Source of the DNA: Phycomyces blakesleeanus NRRL 1555(-)
Lineage: Eukaryota; Mucoromycota; Mucoromycetes; Mucorales; Phycomycetaceae
DNA length: 64,000 bases
NCBI RefSeq assembly: GCF_001638985.1
Contig: NW_017265146.1
Location: 124,001 to 188,000 of the forward strand
Direction: 5' to 3'
Of the stretch, positions 10,150 to 18,500 are shown piece after piece. Both the position numbers and the translations under genes were made by a program. The notes beneath the pieces were generated by a model. That model did not search any database. It was not told where the DNA came from and saw only the letters and a program-made list of their open reading frames with translations. The number at the start of each line of letters is the position of its first letter. Positions within the stretch are counted from its first letter, which is position 1.

Positions 10150-11368
10150 TTATGCTGCTGCTGATGCTGATGCTGATGCTGCTGCTGATGCTGCTGATGC
10201 TGATGCTGGTGATACCACTACTGGATGTGGCACCTGGAAGACGGCGGCGTCCTCTTCTGGCTTTACTGCCTCACACTTTCTAGGGTGGAGGCACCCTGTG
10301 ATGGCCAGGACCGCCTCTGCCTGGGTCTCCTGACTCAGAACCCGTCTGTAGAGGGCCTTTGACAATGGAAGGCCCGTCTTGCCCTTCTGGACGGGTTCCT
10401 CGTAATCAGCAAGGATCTGACGAAGGACGCGCTTTGGGACGCGTTCGTCTTCGTCAAAGTCCTCAGGGCAGCTCCGCTTCGTTCCAGTGGTTACCGCTAA
10501 TGAAGAAAAGAAAAGGCATTTGTTAGATATATATATATAAATAAACACACAAATATGTATAAAGATAAGTAGTTACTTACCACCAACTGAAAGTACTTGC
10601 GCAGGTTTCTTTGGCGCCTACCCGAGATCCCCGTCTTCTTCACAACCGAGGGGAGACTTCTTGAACGGTTTGTTAACCGCCGTGCGCTTGTACACACGGC
10701 GGTACTCCATTGCCAACTCGGCAAGCTCCTCCAACTCATCCAACTTTCTCTTTGTACCTTTTGGTACAACTGGGGCTATATATGTATATATGTATATAAA
10801 GCTGTGATTAGGATTTTATCATTTATCTAATATTATATACATATATACACATAAATCAAGACTTATCCGAACAAACTTCATCTTCTTCAAAAGATGAAGG
10901 AACGTATGAAGAAGATGAAGAAGAGGAGGAGGGAGAGGATGGAAGAGGAGAAGAAAGAGAAGAAGAGGAGGAAGAGGAAGGAAGAGGAGAAGAAAGATAA
11001 GACGAGGAGGAGGAGGAGTAAGGAACGAATGAAGAAGAGGAGGAGAGAGAGAAAGAAGACGAGGAGGAGGAGGAAGAGAAAGAAGAGGAAGGTGAGCGAG
11101 AGAGAGAGGAGGGGGAGGGGGCATTCGAACGCTGGCGTGACTCCAGCGACGAAGCAGACGAACGAACGGAATAAGATGATGGGAGTGACGAGGCGGGGGA
11201 GGAAACGGAAAAAATGGTTGAAGGTGAGGGAGAGGGGGAAGGAGAGGGAGAGGGGGAAGGGGAAGGATTATAACCTCCCACGGATGGGAGGGGGGAGATT
11301 GTGCTAATGGATCTGTTGAAGATTCCATTGTCACTGTTGTTGCTGTTGAAGCTGTTGTTGTTGCTCAT
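10150..11368 (-). pseudogene. serine-rich protein gene of unknown function, disabled
   Basis: Three exons can be read: 11368-10867, 10775-10581 and 10496-10150 (1044 nt, frame kept throughout). The N-terminal ~167 residues are low-complexity Ser/Pro. Exon 2 reads PVVPKGTKRKLDELEELAEL. Exon 3 reads VPKRVLRQILADYEEP and ends in an Ala/Ser repeat encoded by a GCT/GAT satellite. Two defects are visible. The donor of intron 1 is AT instead of GT (base 10866; the copy in the right arm has a normal GTAAGT), and a TAG codon lies at 10618-10620 inside exon 2 before APKKPAQVLSVG. I do not recognise the family. The lysine/arginine-rich exon 2 might suggest a nuclear protein, but that is only a guess. 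Confidence 0.5.
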
Positions 11369-11830
11369 TGTATATAATCTGTGCAAAGAAAAGAAAAGAG
11401 AAAAAAAAAAGACTGCCATACATTTCCTTGTCCTTTTATTACTTTTTTTTTCTTTTTCTTGTTCTCTTGTTCTGTCTCTCTTTGGCTATCATTTTTCTGT
11501 ATCAAAAAAAAATATTAATCACAGTATGTAGTAGTCTATTGGCAAGGGCTGTGTTGCAATTAGCATGTGAAGGCTAAAGGTGCTCTCCAGCGTCCTCAGT
11601 ATATTATCTAAAAAATCTATGATCGTTTCAATTAACAAATATAGAAATTTCAGCTATTACTATAGTATTCTTGTGATAATAGGCAATAATAAATATTCAA
11701 TATTCTGATGAAAAATGAGCATTTGTCTAAGCAAGCACATAGTATTTACTGAGCTGGATGAATTTGTGGAGAGATAATAGAGTAATACTAAGAGCAAAAG
11801 ATACTAAATCCAGCCTTGAAAATAATAAGA
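10759..11830 (+). repeat. left arm of a ~1.05-kb inverted duplication
   Basis: The arm is 1072 bp and is the reverse complement of 14957-16001 (1045 bp). The length difference is accounted for by one 27-bp deletion in the serine-coding tract. Otherwise I saw only a few single-base differences. The outer edge lies at TTTTGGTAC, inside exon 2 of the serine-rich gene. The inner edge lies at AATAATAAGA. The arm includes the gene's exon 1, intron 1 and about 460 bp of upstream DNA. Confidence 0.9.
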
Positions 11831-11949
11831 GTAATTCTCATTGACAGTCCTATAAATACTTTAAGTTAAAACTGTTTTCTCTCATACAATTTCCTACAAC
11901 CTTCTGCAATCTCTCACAATCTTTTTCTATTTTTTTTTATTTAACTACT

Positions 11950-13083
11950 ATGAGCTCCTTTTATAATCATAACATACATAATTATAAAAACCAAGAAGGC
12001 AATCCCAGTGAGGAAGGCATCGTCCAAATGACAGTGGCTTCTAGAGTAGGCCGCCATACAAAATGTGGCAATACAATTATAAAGATGCTGCTTCGCCTAA
12101 TCATAGAAGCAAAATTCCATGTCAAGCATGTTATTGGTGACAGTACAAGAAAGGCAAGCCTGGGGAGCAATCTTCATGCTGAGTTTTGTATCAACCCCAA
12201 TATGATATGCTTTGCTGATACTTCTGCGGGACACCAGTTTTCTCTGAAATACAGGGACCTTAAATGTGTAAAAGAGAGATTCTAAACTGTCGACAAGGGA
12301 TTCCACAAGGTTTTTGTTGATATACAAAGAACTGGATCTCGTTGCTCTCCTCCTCAAGAGAGGTTTCAATTTTTTGATGTCATAAAAGAGATAATGTTGT
12401 TGGACCCTAGTTTCTTCCCACCAATAATCATTAGTTTGTTAAGCATTTTAGTTGAGACAGATGCAGCCCCAGTAATATTCGTCTGGCAAAAAGATGGAAT
12501 CACATATTCCAACACCTAGTTTTCTGGCCCTATTTTTGTCTCAGAAATTATAGATGAAAATAAACGCTGCATTTCCCCTGTGACAGCAGATCTGAAACCA
12601 CTACACATCTCAGAAGGCAGTTTTGAGCCTAGTTCTTGGCTGTCTTACCAGTTCTCATTTCGTCTCCCTTCCACATCTGCGTCTGTATCTATGCCTGCAC
12701 CATCATTATCACTCTCATCATCATTGACATCAGAGACCAAAAACACGAGATTGACACAGCTGGAGTTCCAGTCTGAATTCTTGAGAAGCTCTGAGAGAGA
12801 GACTGATATCTTTGATGAGGCTTTTATCTCTCCAAGTTCGTAGTTAGAGTAGGTAAAAGATGCCTTCGTCTGCTCAGTAGAGTGTCAATATATACTCACT
12901 GTGTCATTTTTGGAGGCACGTCGCTTGAACAGGGCATCAAGAGACAATAACGCAAGAGAAGACGTCCTCGCAAGAAAGCAGATTTCCAGTAACGATCTTC
13001 TCAGCAGAGAAATAATTGCAAGAGAAGAAAGAGAAGCAAAATGCAGATTATTAGCCTTTTTGAAAAAAAAAGTGCAGATACAA
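11950..13083 (+). pseudogene. Myb/SANT-like protein of PIF/Harbinger element, disrupted
   Basis: One frame stays coding-like from 11950 to about 13083 but is broken by TAA at 12283, TAG at 12517 and stops near 12841-12852. Residues 1-112 (ending KYRDLKCVKERF) and the following TVDKGFHKVFVDIQRTG, then ERFQFFDVIKEIMLLDPSF, resemble the Myb/SANT-like domain of Harbinger second proteins (KYR-DLK, then RF-FFDE-LD-IL). A serine-rich linker and a charged helical tail (LARKQISSNDLLSREIIA) follow, also typical. The last stop pair could instead mark a short intron. In active elements this protein helps the transposase bind DNA and enter the nucleus. Confidence 0.6.
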
Positions 13084-13376
13084 TTACACAGTATCTTTCT
13101 GCTTCTTCTACTTCTCTTAATAATGCATCCGACTAATATTTTTCTCTTCTATGTCTTCTTCTCTTTATATACTATGAGCAACATATCTTAACTTGCTTCT
13201 CCTTTTTATACGCCTTCTTTATTTCTTTTATGCTATCAATAAAATACCCTAAATCGTTTTTCTTATCATGGTTATTTTTTAAAAAAAATATTGAATAAAA
13301 AATTAAAAGGTGTCTTTCACTTCATAGTGTTTAGCTCTTCCCTCAAAAGCAGTTTCAGTATCTATACGAAAGTTAT

Positions 13377-14816
13377 TCATTTTAGCATACAGGCTCTCAA
13401 AATTCTCATCCTCATTCTCTGCGGATTGGTCTCATCTGCTCTTAATAGCTCTTCAAGATATTTTTTGCTGTTGCCAAAGATGATACACATGCTGTGCAAA
13501 ATGCAACATTTGGTTACATCTTTTGTTATTGATTCTGGCTACATGAGAAAAAGATGCTTGAACATGAATCTCCATCTGGAGACAAGCAACTCAAAAGCAT
13601 TTTCAATTCTAAATCGTGTTGCTGGTTATATATTATTGAACTTTTTCTCCTCTACCGTCATATCGTTCGCTCTACAATAAGAAATAAGACAATGCTTTAA
13701 GATAGGGAAAACAGAGTCTTTTTTAAATATATGTATGTTTAATTAGTTTTATTAGAGTATTTATATAATATAAATTATCTTCAACAATATATGATCTTGG
13801 ATCACAGAACAGCTCTCTAGAGCTGTGAATTATATTTTAATATAACTTACTAGTCTTGAAGATAAATGTATTGTTTTTGGTTTCCTAAATACAAGAAAGT
13901 TTAGTAAGAGTAATTACATAAATATTGCTATATAATATTTATCGGCCAATCCAACTCTTATATCCGTAAACCTTTTTTGTAATCATATACAGCCACAAGA
14001 GCCATGGAGGCGCTGCTGCAACGATCCAACCAGCTGTTGCCAAATAAGAATGGCTTTTGGATTACAACTAGCTTTCTATCCATGGCGTCAATGCATTCAT
14101 TAAGGTAGTGGTGTTCTGCTCGGACTGAAGGAACAGAAAATCCTTTCATAATTTTTTGGATTTCCTCAAGTTTTGCTGGCCATCTTATTGTTGCGTCCAA
14201 AAAGGATCAAATCATGACATTTACAAATCTATTAGTAAAGCAGCAGTATGATTCATGGCTAACCGTTAACAACTCTATTCTATAACCAAAGTGCATATTG
14301 CTCAGAGGCTTGATATTCAGGGTCTTGTCTGAGAACATTCACAATCATATTGAATTTCTCTCTATTTACTTGATAATGGGCCTGAAAGCTGTTGGAGCCA
14401 GTTCTATCATACAAGTAAAGGTGACAATATGTCTACCAATGGTTTATGTCTCCATTCAGGTTGTTTCAAATTCCACTTTTTTCTACAAAATGGACAGGGG
14501 AGCCCAGGTAACAAGCGTACTGAAAATTGTCTATGGTCCGGACATTCTGGGCTAACATTATTATGTTCTAAGCCTGAGAGAATAGTGTATATATAGTTAC
14601 TGCTTACTTTCTAATCTGTATCATGTGAGATACTTCAAGCTCTAAAGAATTATATTTATCAAGGTCAAAATTAGAGTTACGTTAAAAAATGAGATAAAAT
14701 ATTTTCTGTATAGTTGCCAACTCATGCTCAGTACTTGTCTCATTTTCATCATCACTATCATTGTAAACATGATTACTGCTGTCAATGTAGCTGTTGATAT
14801 TGGTGTTGTTACTCAT
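13377..14816 (-). pseudogene. PIF/Harbinger DDE transposase, fragmented
   Basis: The pieces read in order on the minus strand. An acidic start (MSNNTNINSY from 14816) comes first, then GLPCPFCRKKWNLKQPEWRH, then NSFQAHYQVNREKFNMIVNV. ATIRWPAKLEEIQKIMKGFS and ALVAVYDYKKGLRI (13958-14200) follow. The last piece is MTVEEKKFNN, RFRIENAFELLVSRWRFMFK and KCCILHSMC (about 13440-13680). These match the layout of DDE_Tnp_4 (WP--E--I, CDYKG-F, VE-AFG-LK-RWR, C-LHN). Frameshifts, at least two in-frame stops (in NNI-stop-PATR and FLM-stop-PES) and an unrecognisable centre make it inactive. Catalytic acidic residues cannot be assigned. Confidence 0.6.
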
Positions 14817-14956
14817 TTTAAATATTGTGAAAGTAAGAGAGTAAAAGGTATAAAATATAAAATAACTAATATTTGATAGGTACATTAGTTATAAAATATA
14901 TATTACTAAAATGCCACAAAAAAAACTCGATCATTTATAAAGACAAATTCAAATTT

Positions 14957-16001
14957 TCTTATTATTTTCAAGGCTGGATTTAGTATCTTTTGCTCTTAGT
15001 ATTACTCTATTATCTCTCCACAAATTCATCCAGCTCAGTAAATACTATGTGCTTGCTTAGACAAATGCTCATTTTTCATCAGAATATTGAATATTTATTA
15101 TTGCCTATTATCACAAGAATACTATAGTAATAGCTGAAATTTCTATATTTGTTAATTGAAACGATCATAGATTTTTTAGATAATATACTGAGGACGCTGG
15201 AGAGCACCTTTAGCCTTCACATGCTAATTGCAACACAGCCCTTGCCAATAGACTACTACATACTGTGATTAATATTTTTTTTTGATACAGAAAAATGATA
15301 GCCAAAGAGAGACAGAACAAGAGAACAAGAAAAAGAAAAAAAAAGTAATAAAAGGACAAGGAAATGTATGGCAGTCTTTTTTTTTTCTCTTTTCTTTTCT
15401 TTGCACAGATTATATACAATGAGCAACAACAACAGCTTCAACAGCAACAACAGTGACAATGGAATCTTCAACAGATCCATTAGCACAATCTCCCCCCTCC
15501 CATCCGTGGGAGGTTATAATCCTTCCCCTTCCCCCTCTCCCTCTCCTTCCCCCTCTCCCTCACCTTCAACCATTTTTTCCGTTTCCTCCCCCGCCTCGTC
15601 ACTCCCATCATCTTATTCCGTTCGTTCGTCTGCTTCGTCGCTGGAGTCACGCCAGCGTTCGAATGCCCCCTCCCCCTCCTCTCTCTCTCGCTCACCTTCC
15701 TCTTCTTTCTCTCTCTCCTCCTCTTCTTCATTCGTTCCTTACTCCTCCTCCTCCTCGTCTTATCTTTCTTCTCCTCTTCCTTCCTCTTCCTCCTCTTCTT
15801 CTCTTTCTTCTCCTCTTCCATCCTCTCCCTCCTCCTCTTCTTCATCTTCTTCATACGTTCCTTCATCTTTTGAAGAAGATGAAGTTTGTTCGGGTAAGTC
15901 TTGATTTATGTGTATATATGTATATAATATTAGATAAATGATAAAATCCTAATCACAGCTTTATATACATATATACATATATAGCCCCAGTTGTACCAAA
16001 A
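14957..16001 (-). repeat. right arm of the inverted duplication
   Basis: This is the reverse complement of 10759-11830 with one 27-bp deletion. Homology stops abruptly at 16001, after GTTGTACCAAAA, in the middle of what is exon 2 in the left arm. The right arm is therefore a partial gene copy, and the left arm is the parental site (it continues into exons 2 and 3). Confidence 0.9.
15419..16001 (+). pseudogene. 5' fragment of the serine-rich gene (right-arm copy)
   Basis: Exon 1 (15419-15893, MSNNNSFNSNNSDNG then Ser/Pro repeats and EEDEV) ends at a normal donor GTAAGT. The acceptor ATATAG ends at 15984. Only 17 nt of exon 2 remain before homology is lost. An in-frame ATG at 15368 would add 17 residues. 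Read unspliced, the protein would be 161-178 aa. It lacks the exon 2-3 part and is probably not functional, although its promoter-proximal sequence is intact. Confidence 0.5.
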
Positions 16002-16329
16002 AGTGTGGTAATCCAGACACTCGGCTGCTGGATTTATCACATATAAGAACATATTTATATTGGGATAGCTTAGTGGCTATTATTTTGTCAGAATTAATAT
16101 ATATATAAACGATTAAGTAATCAGGCCAATAATTATTACAGTTAGTACTGTAGATAATATCTTAAAGATTATTAAGATAATTATATCATACTACCGGGTA
16201 AACTGTGTCAGAGTTATATGGAGCTAATTTAGTAGAAAGTTTTAAACCTCTTGTGCAAAGAAAAAAGAATAGCTAACAGCTAAAGAAATACAATTTATAA
16301 CTTGATTACATAATTGTAACACTGACATT

Positions 16330-16515
16330 AGTTAAGCAGTAAATAATATGTTCTTGCTTAGACAAATGCTCATTTTTCATCATAATATTAGATACTTATT
16401 ATTGTCTATTATCACAATAATACTATAATAATAGCTGAAATTCTTATATTTGTTAATTGAAACGATTGTAGATTTTTTAGCTAATATACTGAGGACGCTG
16501 GGGAGCATCTTAAAG
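16330..16515. repeat. third, diverged copy of the arm's inner segment
   Basis: The sequence from GCTTAGACAAATGCTCATTTTTC to TAATATACTGAGGACGCTGG matches about 15045-15215 in the same orientation, with scattered substitutions. It is clearly older than the two main arms. Confidence 0.75.
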
Positions 16516-16645
16516 CAGTTTGTTTTCTTTTGTTGCTTAGTTACACTATCCCTGGAACACTTTTTTTATATACTTTTGCAATGTTTTATAAATCAACATT
16601 AATATAGTCTCCACCGAATAACTCTATCTAAAGCTATATAACTTT

Positions 16646-16681
<36 letters not shown>

Positions 16682-17145
16682 TTTACTTTATCTATTTCTT
16701 TTCAGTAAATGTATCACAGTTTTTAGTGCTGTATCTTAATGACAAATATTTGACGCATTATGCTTGTCAGAACTAGCCATTAATGATGTGGGTATATCAG
16801 CATTTAAGTTCTCTAATTTAAAGGCTTCCATTGGTTTATGGTTGGTTATCATTTAGACAATAAGATATAATAAAAAGTATCAACTCTTTGACCCATTAAA
16901 GCCCTTTTTTATTTAAATTCAATAACATGTCTACCCAATCTTTTGTCTCCCGTCAAACTTCAAACCGTGTCAATAATGCTGCCCGTGAAGCCGCTGTTAT
17001 AACATTAACTTTATTTACAAGAGAAAATGAGAAGCCTATCTACACCAGAAAGTCTTATGTGAGCAAACAGAAATTATTTGAAGTATGTTAAAAAGCTTTG
17101 ATATTTAATTATAAATAACTAATTGTTAAATAATAAAAATACATA

Positions 17146-18500
17146 CAGTGCCGTAGGTTGGGAAAGTACACACTTTGAATTCCCGACTTTTTTTTTAATA
17201 AAAAAATGTCCATCTCTTGTTTTGTTTTCTCTTTCACACCCTTTATTTCTCATTTAATTTTAACCATGTCTTCCAAAAACATTTCTGAAGCTCGTATGCT
17301 TGAAAGAGAGATTTTAAGCAAAAAGAACGGCGTAATTATTGGATCTTTTAAATCTGGAGAAAAAGTACCAGTCATCTGTGAGACGCATGGAGTATCACGA
17401 CGAACTGTCTACAATTTAGTCAAAAAATATGATGAAAGAGGGACTGCAGTTACACCAAAGCAAAAGGGACCTTCCAGGATATTTACTGAAAGAGATCTGC
17501 GTGTTTTGCGTCGCGAAATAGTGAAAGACAGGTCCGCCAACCTGGACACCCTAATTCAGACTATGTCAATCACCTTGCATCGGACTGTTTGTAAGGATAC
17601 CTTGCGTGATGCTATTAAAAGACTTAATATGAAGTCATGTATGGCTGTACACAAGCCTTGGCTTACTGATAAGCATCGAAAGAACCGCATGGCATTTACT
17701 CGCCATGTCCAAAAAGTCAACCAGAGCTGGGAACGCGTAATTTGGAGTGATGAGTCATCATTTATGCTGCTTCCTATGTGCAAAAGTGTACGAATCTGGC
17801 GTCTGGCATCAGAAAAATACAGATATGACTGTATAAGACCAATGATTCAAGGCGGAGGAGGATCAGTAATGATTTGGGGATGTATTTGGTCTGGTGGAGT
17901 TGGCCCCCTAGAAATCGTGCATGGCAGCCAGAATCAATGGAGTTATAAGAACATCCTGGAAAAAAGGCTGGTTCCCTTCAAACGTCGCCTGGAGCAAGCA
18001 CACAATGATAGTTTTATTTTCCAGCAAGATAACGCCCCTTGTCATAGAACAAAAATGATAGAAGAGTACCAAACAGCTGCCAATTTGGAGGTAATGAAGT
18101 GGCCTGCGCGCAGTCCCGATCTCAGCCCAATTGAGAATATGTGGGCATATCTTGGGAAGCAGGTGAGGGCTAGAAGACCTCACCCAAAGAATCTTACCCA
18201 ATTGAAGAGGTTTTTACAAGAGGAATGGAGAAAAATACCAGCCTCTGTGTGTGCGACCCATTGCAACTCAATGCCAAAGAGGCTACATGCTCTCAAGAAG
18301 AGTAAAGGATTGTATACAAAATATTAAAATATACTTTTAAAACCAATTTTTATAGAAGAGAAGACTTCAAGCTTTCTTGTGTGTTATTTTGACAGTGTGT
18401 TATAAGTGTAAAAATGGAAAAACATAGATGGTAGCATTTGTATAAGCATTTTCATTTTTTCGGAACTTAAATCTGTGCACTTTACTAACCTACGGCACTG
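17146..18500 (+). mobile_element. intact Tc1/mariner element (1355 bp), flanked by TA
   Basis: The terminal inverted repeats start CAGTGCCGTAGGTT on both ends (left 17146-17167, right 18479-18500, imperfect after 14 bp). The flanking TA dinucleotides at 17144-17145 and 18501-18502 are the expected target duplication. It carries one complete transposase gene. It sits inside the intron of the Crypton-type gene. Confidence 0.95.
17266..18327 (+). CDS. Tc1/mariner transposase, 353 aa, DD34E
   Basis: This DDE-type transposase cuts and pastes the element at TA sites. The N-terminal part has a helix-turn-helix (VPVICETHGVSRRTVYNLVK, about residues 35-54), then a Tc3-type second DNA-binding region (RRTVYNLVKKYDERGTA, KQKGPSR). 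The catalytic residues are all present: first Asp in VIWSDESSF, second Asp in FQQDNAPCH, Glu in SPDLSPIENMW, with 34 residues between the second Asp and Glu. There are no internal stops and no intron. I chose the ATG at 17266 (ACCATGT context). An in-frame ATG at 17206 would add 20 residues resembling a leader. The gene may still be active. Confidence 0.93.
   Translation: MSSKNISEARMLEREILSKKNGVIIGSFKSGEKVPVICETHGVSRRTVYNLVKKYDERGTAVTPKQKGPSRIFTERDLRVLRREIVKDRSANLDTLIQTMSITLHRTVCKDTLRDAIKRLNMKSCMAVHKPWLTDKHRKNRMAFTRHVQKVNQSWERVIWSDESSFMLLPMCKSVRIWRLASEKYRYDCIRPMIQGGGGSVMIWGCIWSGGVGPLEIVHGSQNQWSYKNILEKRLVPFKRRLEQAHNDSFIFQQDNAPCHRTKMIEEYQTAANLEVMKWPARSPDLSPIENMWAYLGKQVRARRPHPKNLTQLKRFLQEEWRKIPASVCATHCNSMPKRLHALKKSKGLYTKY

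Larger units (their letters stand above)
11831..14956. mobile_element. decayed PIF/Harbinger-type element between the inverted arms
   Basis: This 3.1-kb segment carries two convergent broken ORFs of the kinds used by PIF/Harbinger transposons: a Myb/SANT-like DNA-binding protein (plus strand) and a DDE transposase (minus strand). TATA-like motifs lie just inside both edges (TATAAATA near 11851; TTTATAAA near 14936 on the minus strand). I could not define short terminal inverted repeats or a target duplication, so the true ends may not coincide with the arm edges. Confidence 0.6.

Noticed and set aside
10819..11334. Leucine/proline- and lysine/arginine-rich ORFs in other frames of the inverted arms
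   Set aside because: Shadows of the purine/pyrimidine-asymmetric serine-coding exon. Only the Ser/Pro frame continues into downstream exons across splice sites.
13291..13680. 129-aa plus-strand ORF
   Set aside because: The opposite strand carries the readable Harbinger transposase C-terminus; this ORF is its shadow.
10759..16001. Arms as long terminal inverted repeats of the Harbinger element
   Set aside because: Harbinger TIRs are short, and the left arm's edge falls inside an exon of a gene that continues outside, so a duplication of host DNA explains it better.
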